This document shows positions 36,630-46,562 of a stretch of 64,000 nucleotides of DNA, piece by piece (positions within the stretch are counted from its first letter, which is position 1; each line of letters opens with the position of its first letter). Origin of the DNA: Lachnospiraceae bacterium (GTDB lineage Bacteria > Bacillota > Clostridia > Lachnospirales > Lachnospiraceae); contig JAAWCE010000008.1 of NCBI GenBank assembly GCA_022793065.1, positions 1 to 64,000 of the forward strand. Reading direction: 5' to 3'. The translations under genes and the position numbers were made by a program. Under the pieces are notes generated by a model, which saw only the letters and a list, made by a program, of their open reading frames with translations, did not search any database and was not told the origin of the DNA.

Positions 36630-38072
36630 ATGGCGAGAGAATATGAAACTGTGATTGGATTGGAAGTCCATGTGGAGCTTGCCACAAAAACCAAAATTTT
36701 CTGTGGCTGTTCCACGGCGTTTGGAGGGAGACCCAATTCCCATACCTGTCCTGTGTGTACGGGGATGCCGGGAGCGCTTCCTGTATTGAACAAAAAGGTT
36801 CTGGAATACGCGGTGGCGGTAGGGCTTGCCACCAACTGCAATATTACCAGATATTGTAAATTCGACAGAAAAAATTATTTTTATCCGGATAATCCCCAGA
36901 ACTATCAGATATCCCAACTCTATCTTCCGATTTGCCGGGAGGGATTTGTGGAGATTGAAGTGGGCAATGGGGAAACAAAGTATGTGAAAAAAATTGGCGT
37001 TCATGAAATCCATATGGAAGAGGATGCGGGGAAACTGTTCCATGACCAGTGGGAGGATTGTACTTTGGTGGATTACAATCGTTCCGGTGTGCCTTTGATA
37101 GAAATTGTGTCCGAGCCTGATATGCGCAGTGCCGAAGAGGTGATTGCCTATCTGGAGAAGTTACGCCTGATAATACAATACCTGGGAGCCAGCGACTGCA
37201 AATTACAGGAAGGGTCCATGCGGGCAGATGTGAATTTGTCCGTCCGTGAAGTGGGGGCAAAGGAGTTTGGAACAAGGACGGAAATGAAAAATTTAAGTTC
37301 CTTTCGGGCAATTACAAAAGCCATTGAAGGGGAAAGGAACCGCCAGATAGAGTTGCTGGAAGAGGGAAAGACGATAGTACAGGAGACAAGGCGTTGGGAT
37401 GAAGCAAAAGAGACGTCCTATGCTATGCGCTCAAAGGAGGATGCCCAAGATTATTGCTATTTTCCGGACCCTGATCTTGTTCCCATAGCGGTCAGCGATG
37501 AATTTTTGGATGAAATTCGTTCTGCACAGCCGGAATTTCGCATGGAAAAAATGAAACGTTATCGCAAGGAATACGATATTCCGCAGTATGATATAGAAAT
37601 TATCACAAATTCTAAGCATATGGCGGACATTTTTGAAGCAACGGTGGATTTGGGGAGCCAACCGAAGAAGGTATCCAATTGGTTAATGGTAGAAACATTA
37701 CGGCTGCTCAAAGAAAAGGAGATGGACCCGGAAGATATTCGATTTTCACCGGAAAATTTGGCAAAGCTCATTGAACTGACAGAAAAAAAGACAATTAATT
37801 CCACAGTGGCGAAGGAAGTATTTGAAGTAATGTTTGCAGAGGATGTGGATCCGGAGCGCTATGTGGCGGAAAAGGGGCTGGTAATGATAAATGATGACGA
37901 TGCCCTGAAAAAAGTGATAGAAGAGGTAATTGCGTCAAATCCTCAGTCCGTACAGGATTATCATAATGGTAAGGACAGAGCAATCGGTTTTCTGGTGGGA
38001 CAGACCATGAAGGCAATGAAGGGAAAGGCTGACCCCGCCAGTGTAAATCGACTGTTAAGAGAATTATTATAA
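36630..38072 (+). CDS. gatB: Asp-tRNA(Asn)/Glu-tRNA(Gln) amidotransferase subunit B
   Basis: A 480-residue subunit that phosphorylates and amidates the misacylated tRNA. It has YETVIGLEVHVEL, the zinc-site cysteines (CGCS and HTCPVCTGMPG), the DRKNYFYPDNPQNYQ signature and a C-terminal helical tRNA-binding tail (GKDRAIGFLVGQTMKAMKGK). One base separates it from gatA. With aspS, gatC and gatA it completes a transamidation operon serving Asn and probably Gln codons. Confidence 0.97.
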   Translation: MAREYETVIGLEVHVELATKTKIFCGCSTAFGGRPNSHTCPVCTGMPGALPVLNKKVLEYAVAVGLATNCNITRYCKFDRKNYFYPDNPQNYQISQLYLPICREGFVEIEVGNGETKYVKKIGVHEIHMEEDAGKLFHDQWEDCTLVDYNRSGVPLIEIVSEPDMRSAEEVIAYLEKLRLIIQYLGASDCKLQEGSMRADVNLSVREVGAKEFGTRTEMKNLSSFRAITKAIEGERNRQIELLEEGKTIVQETRRWDEAKETSYAMRSKEDAQDYCYFPDPDLVPIAVSDEFLDEIRSAQPEFRMEKMKRYRKEYDIPQYDIEIITNSKHMADIFEATVDLGSQPKKVSNWLMVETLRLLKEKEMDPEDIRFSPENLAKLIELTEKKTINSTVAKEVFEVMFAEDVDPERYVAEKGLVMINDDDALKKVIEEVIASNPQSVQDYHNGKDRAIGFLVGQTMKAMKGKADPASVNRLLRELL

Positions 38073-38134
38073 AGCCAAAAAAGTTTTGGGAATTGATTGA
38101 AAAAATTTTCATATGAGGGTGGTAATAGGGCAAA

Positions 38135-38881
38135 CTATTCCAGGATATAATCCAGGAACATGGAAGTGGTCTCGGACCGCTCCGTATTGCCTGCCACTCC
38201 TACAATGACGTCACCCTGGGCATAATAATAGTAATTTCTCAGATTGGAGGCGTCATGCAGATAGATGCCTACGGGAATGGGTTCCTGCATGGTTTCCGGC
38301 TTCCTGGGGTCCGGATATTGCGGCACATAAGTGTTATCCAGGTCGTTGTAACGGGCGTTTTTCTCGTCTACCACGGCCTGGTCAATGTAATAAAGGCGCG
38401 ACTGGTATCTGGAGAATTGTTCTTCCGATAAAAAATCCCTTAAATCAAGAAAAGTATCGTTGTTGGCGTGGTTTTCCATCACGGCGGCGTCGGCAATCAT
38501 CACATCCACATTTTTTGCGGCAATGTTAGCCATCAGCTTTTGGCTGGAACTGAGTGTGACAGGGTCAATACCCTCCAGGTTAATGCGCATGGTGGCATCC
38601 AGTACAATATCGAATTTTTCCAGGTCGATTCCAGCGTATTCTCCAAAATTCCCGATATATTCTTCCGTGGAGGTCAATTCAATGGCATTGACCAGGGCCG
38701 CGTAGAAAGCGGTATCCTTCCGGGTGAGCATCTGATACCCAAGGGAGATCATAAAGAAAATCACTGCAATGACGGCAATTACATGCCATTTGTAATAGTA
38801 AAAGAAATAGCTTATTTTTTTCTTTAAAGGAGCATTTTTTAACGCTTCTCTCTCTTCTTTGAATTCGTCCATTACCGGCAT
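38135..38881 (-). CDS. Single-pass membrane protein of unknown function
   Basis: A 248-residue protein: cytosolic charged N-terminus (MPVMDEFKEEREALKN), one membrane helix (WHVIAVIAVIFFMISLGYQM) and an external domain of about 190 residues. The external part contains NVDVMIADAAVMENHAN and FLDLRDFLSEEQ, phrases that recall the lobes of periplasmic-binding proteins, so it may bind a ligand; that is a guess. ATG 38881 has AAAGGTGG upstream on the minus strand and is preferred to ATG 38899. It lies between gatB and a divergent small membrane protein gene. Confidence 0.75.
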   Translation of the reverse strand: MPVMDEFKEEREALKNAPLKKKISYFFYYYKWHVIAVIAVIFFMISLGYQMLTRKDTAFYAALVNAIELTSTEEYIGNFGEYAGIDLEKFDIVLDATMRINLEGIDPVTLSSSQKLMANIAAKNVDVMIADAAVMENHANNDTFLDLRDFLSEEQFSRYQSRLYYIDQAVVDEKNARYNDLDNTYVPQYPDPRKPETMQEPIPVGIYLHDASNLRNYYYYAQGDVIVGVAGNTERSETTSMFLDYILE

Positions 38882-39026
38882 GATCGTTCCACCTTTCAAT
38901 TCATTTGTTTTTTATTATGATACGAGCATGTGGTTAGGTTGTCAAGGGAGCGAATCTAACCTGATTCTAAAAAAAGGATAAATACGGAGAACCAAAAACA
39001 TATATGGAAAATCATTGGAGAACAAC

Positions 39027-39055
39027 TTGCAAGTTGAAAAAAGATAGGGTATGAT
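39027..39055 (+). promoter_or_regulatory. Sigma-A promoter of the small membrane protein gene
   Basis: TTGCAA (39027-39032), 17 bases, TATGAT (39050-39055), giving a start near 39062, about 40 bases before the ATG at 39104. Confidence 0.75.
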
Positions 39056-39103
39056 AGTTACAACAGATTTACAGAAAATTAAGAAAAGGAGAAGGTATGT
39101 GAG

Positions 39104-39610
39104 ATGAGTGATACTTATGTGGAGTGTCTGGTAAAGGCGAAGCCTTCCATGATAGGCAAATTTTTCAAGGTATTCTTAATTGTGCTGACAGTAATATTTT
39201 CGCTTGCTTTTATAGTGGTGGGAACATTGCTGCCTTTTATCATTATTGCCCCGGTACTTACGGGAGTGGGCGCTTATTTCGTCAATATGTTTACGGACCT
39301 GGAGTACGAATACCTCTATCTGGACAGGGAGCTGGTGGTGGATAAGGTGATGGCTAAGTCGAAGAGAAAACGTGTGGCTACATACAGTCTTGACCGGATG
39401 GAGATCCTGGCGCCCATTAAGAGTTATCATTTGGATAATTTTAAAAATCGCAGCGCCAAAGAGATTGATTATAGTATTGGTGAAGAATTGCAGCCGGACA
39501 AGCGGTTTGTTATGTATTATGAGGGCGGTCAGAAAATTATTTTAAGCCCCTCGGAGGAATTGGTAAAGGTTATGAGGAATATGGCGCCCAGGAAAGTGTT
39601 TGCAGAGTAA
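39104..39610 (+). CDS. Small membrane protein, possibly DUF6106
   Basis: A 168-residue protein with two adjacent membrane segments (FFKVFLIVLTVIFSLAFIVV and LLPFIIIAPVLTGVGAYFV) in its first third and a C-terminal cytosolic domain with a PH-like feel (EYEYLYLDRELVVDKVMAKS; KRVATYSLDRMEILAPI). It resembles a family annotated DUF6106 in Lachnospiraceae, from memory only. No function can be assigned. It has its own promoter and precedes guaB, which also has its own promoter. Confidence 0.75.
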   Translation: MSDTYVECLVKAKPSMIGKFFKVFLIVLTVIFSLAFIVVGTLLPFIIIAPVLTGVGAYFVNMFTDLEYEYLYLDRELVVDKVMAKSKRKRVATYSLDRMEILAPIKSYHLDNFKNRSAKEIDYSIGEELQPDKRFVMYYEGGQKIILSPSEELVKVMRNMAPRKVFAE

Positions 39611-39618
39611 ATTATGTA

Positions 39619-39647
39619 TTGACATATTTCTTAAATTTTGGTAAACT
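39619..39647 (+). promoter_or_regulatory. Sigma-A promoter of guaB
   Basis: A perfect TTGACA (39619-39624), 17 bases, TAAACT (39642-39647). The leader to guaB is about 80 bases with an AGGAGG ribosome site just before the ATG. Confidence 0.8.
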
Positions 39648-39729
39648 CATGAAAATTAAGGTGCGAGTTTAAAACAGTGTCGTAGGACGAAGCCCGCAGT
39701 GAAGAGACAGTACTGGAATAGGAGGATAA

Positions 39730-41187
<1,458 letters not shown>

Positions 41188-41207
41188 CATAAAATCTTGA
41201 AATGTTC

Positions 41208-41239
41208 AGGGCGTATATTTTATACTATGCGCCCTTTTT
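41208..41239 (+). terminator. Terminator of guaB
   Basis: AGGGCGTAT (41208-41216) pairs with ATGCGCCCT (41227-41235, one G-T pair) and is followed by TTTTTG. It ends 16 bases before the next ATG, so the following gene must be read by read-through or from a promoter that I could not find. Confidence 0.88.
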
Positions 41240-41254
41240 GCATGAGGAGCTGAG

Positions 41255-42781
41255 ATGAAAAAATTTTGGAAAGAAAAAAATTTTTGCAATATCATTCATT
41301 TTTTCTGTGTTTTGATGTTTATTGTCCTATTTCATTATTGTCTGTCCTTAACCGGTGAGAACAAAGGGCCGGCGGGGGACGAACATATTTATTTTAAGCG
41401 GGATTTGGTTCTGATGAACGGCGTATGGATAGTATTGTCATTGTTCATACTATATCTGGTGGGTAAAATATCGGAAAAACTGACACTGAAAAGCCGTAAT
41501 ATCATTTTGGGATGTGCATGTATCCTTTCAGGGATGATAAGCTTATATTGGGTTATGGCGAGTAAGGTGGAACCCATTGCGGACCAGGGGCTAATCTGTC
41601 AGTATGCGGACGCCTTTAATATGGGAGATTTTAATGGACTTCTGACAGGACGTTATGTGGCCAGGTACCCGCAGCAGCTTGGCATGGTTACGCTGCTCAG
41701 AGGGCTTTTTAAGATTTTTGGCTCCACACAATACAAATCATTCCAGTATATGAACGCTTTGCTGGTTCCGCTGCTTGTATTATCAGGGTGCAAGATTGTA
41801 AGACTACTTTCGGACAATAATGCCAGAACGGAATTTTATTATCTTATCTTTTCGCTTTGTTGTTTCCCCATGTACGCTTATACGACTTTCGTTTATGGAG
41901 ATCTGATATCTATTATTACAGGAATGTTTGGGGTGTGGATGTACCTGGATTGCCTGAGACGTTTTACCTGGTGGAAAGCGTTGATTTTTGGATTATCCAT
42001 GGGTATTACCATATGTCTTAGGATGAATTTTTTGATTTTGGTGATAGCGTTAGTAATTGTGATGTTGATTAAACTTTGTTTTGACAGGAGCCGGAAGCAC
42101 TTGATAGTATTGGCTGCGCTTTTGCTGGGGTGCGGCGTGACACAGTTGGCGCTGTGGGGCATGTACCGCCAGGTTAGAACAGAAGATGCGCCGGCGATCC
42201 CGTCCATACTTTTTATTGTCATGGGACTGAATGATGATTATCAGTATGCCGGTTGGCATAATCAATATGAATATGTGATTTTTGCCGAAGCAAATGATAA
42301 TGTGGCGCTGGCGAAGGAAAGAGGCTATGAAGATTTGCGCATGTACATGGAAATTTTTAAAAATGATCCCGACTACATGGTGGATTTTTTTGTCAGAAAG
42401 ATGAATTCACAATGGAATGCGCCCATGTATCAAAGTATTGCAATGAATGAAAGTGTGGGCGGAGAGCAGCTTCCTGTGGTGAGGGAACTATTTGCCAGGG
42501 GCAGACTTGCGGAGATGCTTGCGTTGTGGATGAAGATATTTCAGCTTCTCATGTATGGCGGAATATTGTTTTTATTGCTTTACCGGCGGGATAAATTTAT
42601 GCCTATGGAGTGGTATTTATTGTTGATTGCAGTGTTTGGAGGGTTCCTGTTTTCTCTGATGTGGGAAGCCAAAACCAGATATATACTGCCGTATCTGTTT
42701 ATGCAGATTCCTTATATGGCTATGGGAATCAATGAAATCATAACTGTCATGGAACAGAAGATTGAACGGAAAAAAGGTTGA
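41255..42781 (+). CDS. Membrane glycosyltransferase-like protein, copy A
   Basis: A 508-residue polytopic membrane protein with about eleven hydrophobic segments. After the first helix comes an acidic loop, GPAGDEHIYFKRD, and a second loop has YADAFNMGDFNGLLTGRYVARYPQQ, an arrangement seen in GT-C lipid-linked sugar transferases (ArnT/PMT-like, GT39 clan). Large external segments near the C-terminus carry NSQWNAPMYQSIAMNE. The donor and acceptor are unknown. It has GAGGAGC upstream and is closely related to the next gene, with most residues alike along the full length, so the two are tandem duplicates. Confidence 0.8.
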   Translation: MKKFWKEKNFCNIIHFFCVLMFIVLFHYCLSLTGENKGPAGDEHIYFKRDLVLMNGVWIVLSLFILYLVGKISEKLTLKSRNIILGCACILSGMISLYWVMASKVEPIADQGLICQYADAFNMGDFNGLLTGRYVARYPQQLGMVTLLRGLFKIFGSTQYKSFQYMNALLVPLLVLSGCKIVRLLSDNNARTEFYYLIFSLCCFPMYAYTTFVYGDLISIITGMFGVWMYLDCLRRFTWWKALIFGLSMGITICLRMNFLILVIALVIVMLIKLCFDRSRKHLIVLAALLLGCGVTQLALWGMYRQVRTEDAPAIPSILFIVMGLNDDYQYAGWHNQYEYVIFAEANDNVALAKERGYEDLRMYMEIFKNDPDYMVDFFVRKMNSQWNAPMYQSIAMNESVGGEQLPVVRELFARGRLAEMLALWMKIFQLLMYGGILFLLLYRRDKFMPMEWYLLLIAVFGGFLFSLMWEAKTRYILPYLFMQIPYMAMGINEIITVMEQKIERKKG

Positions 42782-42806
42782 ATCCATTAGTTTTATCAAA
42801 TGACTG

Positions 42807-42835
42807 TTGCAAACTTTTCGTAAATTGGTTAAAAT
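42807..42835 (+). promoter_or_regulatory. Sigma-A promoter of glycosyltransferase copy B
   Basis: TTGCAA (42807-42812), 17 bases, TAAAAT (42830-42835). The hexamers and almost all of the spacer are the same as in the promoter before adk at 44492-44520, which suggests that the promoter was copied in the gene duplication. Confidence 0.75.
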
Positions 42836-42910
42836 AAGAAAGATGAAAAGAGATTCTATGATGACAAATGATGGATTGACAGTCCGCCAATGGCGGATAG
42901 GAGTATTGGG

Positions 42911-44461
42911 ATGAAAAAAATATTGACAGAGAAGACATTTTGTTATATTTTTAATTTCATTTGTATTTTGCTTTTTTTCGTGTTGTTTCAGCGCTGCCTT
43001 TCCATGACGGGGGAAAATATTGGCCCACCATGGGACGAACATATCTTTTTCAGATCGGATTCTATTTTGTGCAATAGCGTACTGATTTTTTTGGCTTTGA
43101 TAAGTCTTTCTTTTGTTGGGAAAATATTAGAAAAGTTGATGCGAAAGAATCGCAATATTTTGCTGTGCGCTGCCTGCGTGGTATCCGCAGTTCTGGGTGT
43201 ATATTGGGTATGGGCCGGTAAAATACAGCCTGACTGGGACCAGCTTGCCATATGCCACTATGCGGATGCTTTCAACAGGGGTGATTTTGAGGGGCTTATG
43301 AAAGGAAATTATTTGGCCAGATATCCTCAGCAAATCGGCATGGTTACATTACTGAGGGGAATCTTCAAGATTTTTGGGGAGACGGAGTATCAGGCGTTTC
43401 AATATCTGTCGGCTTTATTGGTTCCTTTGCTTGTATTGTCAGGCTGTAACATTCTTAGAATTCTTTCAGATAATAATATAAAAGCGGAGATTTATTATCT
43501 GTTTTTTGCAGTGATGTGTTTTCCCATGTATGCGTATACCACCTTTGTATATGGAGATTTAATATCAAGTATTGTGGGAATGTTCAGCGTTTGGATGTAT
43601 CTGAGCAGTTTGAAAAGGTTTACCTGGTGGAAAGGGGTGGCTTTTGGACTCTCCATAGGTGTTGCTGTGTGTCTCAGGAAAAATTTGTTAATTCTTGCGA
43701 TTGCATTGATAATTGTGATGGTGATAAAATTAATATTTCAATATAATAGGAAGAATCTGGTTTTGTTGGCGGCTCTTATTCTGGGATGGGGCGGGATACA
43801 AATGGCGGTATGGGGAATATATGCCAATGTGAAAGACGCGGATGCACGGGCAATTCCAGGGTTGCTTTTTATTGTTATGGGATTGAATGATGATTATGAG
43901 TTCGCGGGATGGAATAATGATTATGAGTATGCTGTTTTTTCTGAGTTGAATGATGATGTGGAACTTGCAAAGGAAAGGGCTTACGAAAATTTGCATATGT
44001 ATCTGGAAATTTATAAAAAGGCGCCAGGTTACATGGTGGATTTTTTTGTGAGAAAAATGAATGCCCAATGGAACGCGCCCATGTATCAGAGTTTGGCAAT
44101 GAATGGGCGTGTGCGGGACCAGCAGCTTCCTGTGGTAAGAGAGATATTTGCCGGGGGCAGATTGACAAATTGTATTGAGATGGGCATGAAAATATTTCAG
44201 CTGCTTATGTATGGCGGGATATTGTATTTAGTAGTTTGTCAGAGGAAAAGGTTTGTACACATAGAAACATATGTATTGCTGATTGCTGTTTTCGGCGGGT
44301 TTTTGTTTTCGCTCATGTGGGAGGCAAAAACCAGATATGTATTGCCGTATTTGTTTATGCAGATCCCTTATATGGCAATGGGCGTAGGAGAAATCATAGG
44401 TTTTGTGGAAAAAAGAATATGGAAAACCAAAGATAAGACCCTGAACTGCGCTGAACTGTAA
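42911..44461 (+). CDS. Membrane glycosyltransferase-like protein, copy B
   Basis: A 516-residue paralogue of the preceding gene with the same plan: acidic first loop GPPWDEHIFFRSD, YADAFNRGDFEGLMKGNYLARYPQQ-type loop, about eleven membrane segments, and the external NAQWNAPMYQSLAMNG. GPPWDEH here is closer to the GT-C consensus than the GPAGDEH of copy A, so copy B may keep the ancestral active site. ATG 42911 has AGGAG seven bases upstream; the ATG at 42890 is less likely. No terminator is evident before the adk promoter. Confidence 0.8.
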   Translation: MKKILTEKTFCYIFNFICILLFFVLFQRCLSMTGENIGPPWDEHIFFRSDSILCNSVLIFLALISLSFVGKILEKLMRKNRNILLCAACVVSAVLGVYWVWAGKIQPDWDQLAICHYADAFNRGDFEGLMKGNYLARYPQQIGMVTLLRGIFKIFGETEYQAFQYLSALLVPLLVLSGCNILRILSDNNIKAEIYYLFFAVMCFPMYAYTTFVYGDLISSIVGMFSVWMYLSSLKRFTWWKGVAFGLSIGVAVCLRKNLLILAIALIIVMVIKLIFQYNRKNLVLLAALILGWGGIQMAVWGIYANVKDADARAIPGLLFIVMGLNDDYEFAGWNNDYEYAVFSELNDDVELAKERAYENLHMYLEIYKKAPGYMVDFFVRKMNAQWNAPMYQSLAMNGRVRDQQLPVVREIFAGGRLTNCIEMGMKIFQLLMYGGILYLVVCQRKRFVHIETYVLLIAVFGGFLFSLMWEAKTRYVLPYLFMQIPYMAMGVGEIIGFVEKRIWKTKDKTLNCAEL

Positions 44462-44491
44462 CACTAATTTTCAAATTTTGTCAGATAGATA

Positions 44492-44520
44492 TTGCAAACT
44501 TTTCGTAAAGTGGGTAAAAT
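44492..44520 (+). promoter_or_regulatory. Sigma-A promoter of the adk-map-infA operon
   Basis: TTGCAA (44492-44497), 17 bases, TAAAAT (44515-44520), start near 44527 and about 48 bases before adk. It is nearly identical to the promoter at 42807-42835. Confidence 0.78.
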
Positions 44521-44574
44521 AGAAATGATATTTGTAAAAACGGAAGCGAAGGAAACGGGGCAGGGAGGCTTATT

Positions 44575-45225
44575 ATGAAAATTATTATGTTAGGTGCGCC
44601 TGGTGCTGGTAAAGGGACCCAGGCTAAGATGATTGCGGAAAAATTCGGTATTCCCCATATTTCTACGGGGGATATTTTTCGGAGCAACATCAAAGAGGGA
44701 ACACAACTGGGAACGGAAGCGAAGAAATATATGGATCAGGGGCTTTTGGTTCCGGATGAGCTGACGGTGAAGATATTGCTGGACAGGGTGGCAAAGGAAG
44801 ACTGCGCGGGCGGATATGTATTGGATGGTTTTCCAAGAACGATTCCCCAGGCGGAGGTGTTGGACGAGGCTTTGGAGAAGCTGAATGAGAAGATTGATTA
44901 CGCCGTAAATGTGGATGTTCCGGATGACAATATAGTAAAGAGAATGTCCGGCAGACGCGCATGTCTCAAATGTGGGGCGACTTTTCATATGGAACATATT
45001 CCGCCCAAACAAGAGGGGATATGTGATAGTTGCGGAGGGGAACTGGTTCTCAGGGACGATGACAAACAGGAAACGGTTCAGAATCGTTTGAAGGTGTATC
45101 ATGATCAAACCCAGCCGCTGATTGATTACTATACGAAGAAGGGTGTGCTGAAATCTGTGGACGGCACTATGGAAATGAAAGCGGTATTTCAGTTGATTTC
45201 GGAAATCATAAAAGAGGAAAAGTAA
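44575..45225 (+). CDS. adk: Adenylate kinase
   Basis: A 216-residue enzyme interconverting AMP, ADP and ATP. The P-loop GAPGAGKGT is at residues 7-15, the AMP site at HISTGDIFR and the LID region has four zinc-binding cysteines (Cys130, Cys133, Cys150, Cys153), the Gram-positive type. It begins the block adk-map-KOW-infA, where in many Firmicutes secY would lie just upstream; here its place is taken by the glycosyltransferase pair. Confidence 0.98.
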   Translation: MKIIMLGAPGAGKGTQAKMIAEKFGIPHISTGDIFRSNIKEGTQLGTEAKKYMDQGLLVPDELTVKILLDRVAKEDCAGGYVLDGFPRTIPQAEVLDEALEKLNEKIDYAVNVDVPDDNIVKRMSGRRACLKCGATFHMEHIPPKQEGICDSCGGELVLRDDDKQETVQNRLKVYHDQTQPLIDYYTKKGVLKSVDGTMEMKAVFQLISEIIKEEK

Positions 45226-45247
45226 TTTCCTGGGAAGTTGTGTGGTT

Positions 45248-46000
45248 ATGGCGATTATAATTAAGACAGAAGAACAGATTAAACTGATCAGGGAATCCTG
45301 CAGGCGGTTGGCAATCGTACATAAGGAATTGGAAGAGATGATACGTCCCGGCGTCTCTACCAGAGAGATAGACATCAAAGGAGACAGCTTGATTCGTAAA
45401 ATGGGTGGGATTCCCAACTTTCTTCATTATAACGGATATCCGGCAAGCATTTGTGTGTCCGTAAACGATGAGGTGGTACATGGGATTCCCAATAAACGCC
45501 GGATTTTACAGGAGGGCGACATTGTCAGTCTGGATGCGGGGATGATTTATAAAGGATATCATTCCGACGAAGCGAGGACATATGGGGTAGGGCGTATCAG
45601 TCCTGAGGCACAGAAACTAATGGATGTAACCAGGGAAAGTTTCTATGCCGGTATAAAAATGGCAAAAGCCGGCAATCATTTGTTTGATATCTCCAATGCC
45701 ATTGCTGCGTATGTAAAGCCTTATGGGTACGGGATTGTGCGGGATTTGGTGGGACATGGCGTGGGGACTAAGCTCCATGAGGATCCCCAGGTGCCAAACT
45801 ATGCACAGATAAAAAGAGGGCCGAAGCTTCGCCAGGGTATGACGCTTGCGATAGAACCCATGATTAACATGGGAAGGGCGGATGTGGAATGGCTGGACGA
45901 TAATTGGACGGTGGTAACGGAAGACGGCTCCATATCGGCACATTATGAAAATACTATTCTGATTACAGATGGAGAACCTGAGATTCTGACGGTCTGCTGA
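45248..46000 (+). CDS. map: Methionine aminopeptidase, type I
   Basis: A 250-residue metalloprotease that removes the initiator methionine. Metal ligands are seen in GDIVSLDAGMIYKGYHSDEA (two Asp), GHGVGTKLHEDP (His) and LAIEPMINMG (Glu), with a last Glu near the end in TEDGSISAHYENTI. The N-terminus IKTEEQIKLIRESCRR is typical. Start ATG 45248 is preferred over GTG 45242. It is 22 bases after adk. Confidence 0.97.
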   Translation: MAIIIKTEEQIKLIRESCRRLAIVHKELEEMIRPGVSTREIDIKGDSLIRKMGGIPNFLHYNGYPASICVSVNDEVVHGIPNKRRILQEGDIVSLDAGMIYKGYHSDEARTYGVGRISPEAQKLMDVTRESFYAGIKMAKAGNHLFDISNAIAAYVKPYGYGIVRDLVGHGVGTKLHEDPQVPNYAQIKRGPKLRQGMTLAIEPMINMGRADVEWLDDNWTVVTEDGSISAHYENTILITDGEPEILTVC

Positions 46001-46049
46001 GCATGATTTGGCAGAATCAGGAGCCGGACGGGAATGAGATTGGAGGAAT

Positions 46050-46328
46050 ATGATCGGACAGCTGGTTACTTCAAGGGCCGGGCATGATAAGGGAGGACTT
46101 TATGTGGTCGTGGCGGAGGAAGGGGATTTTGTCTTTCTGTGTGACGGGCGTTTGAAGCCGCCTGATAAGCCGAAAAAAAAGCGGAGGAAGCATATACAGC
46201 AAATCAATCAAAGGGTTGAAGGGGAATTGCTTCAAAAACTGCAAAAAGGTGAGAAGGTGTATGCGGAGGAAATACTGTATGCGCTGAAAAAATACACAAT
46301 GACCCAAACGGGTTGTGACAATGATTAA
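46050..46328 (+). CDS. KOW-domain RNA-binding protein (L14e-like)
   Basis: A 92-residue basic protein with an N-terminal KOW-type segment (MIGQLVTSRAGHDKGGLYVV) and a lysine-rich middle (KPKKKRRK). In Clostridia such a protein, sometimes called L14e/L6e/L27e-like, regularly lies between map and infA, as here. It is thought to bind RNA or the ribosome. The exact role is unknown. Confidence 0.85.
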   Translation: MIGQLVTSRAGHDKGGLYVVVAEEGDFVFLCDGRLKPPDKPKKKRRKHIQQINQRVEGELLQKLQKGEKVYAEEILYALKKYTMTQTGCDND

Positions 46329-46343
46329 GGATGGAGGAAGTGT

Positions 46344-46562
46344 ATGTCTAAAAGTGATGTAATTGAAATTGAAGGGACTGTTGTGGAGAAGCTGCCCAAT
46401 ACGATGTTTCAGGTGGAGTTAGAAAACGGACATCGGGTGCTGGCCCATATCAGCGGTAAGCTTCGGCAGAATTTTATTCGTATCTTGCCGGGGGACAGGG
46501 TGACGCTTGAACTTTCACCCTATGATTTGAGCAAAGGAAGAATTATCTGGAGAGATAAGTAA
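46344..46562 (+). CDS. infA: Translation initiation factor IF-1
   Basis: A 72-residue S1-like OB-fold protein: [40 protein letters not shown] and the closing [15 protein letters not shown] are canonical. It binds the A site of the 30S subunit at initiation. It is 15 bases after the KOW gene; the next gene starts immediately at the stop codon. Confidence 0.98.
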   Translation: MSKSDVIEIEGTVVEKLPNTMFQVELENGHRVLAHISGKLRQNFIRILPGDRVTLELSPYDLSKGRIIWRDK

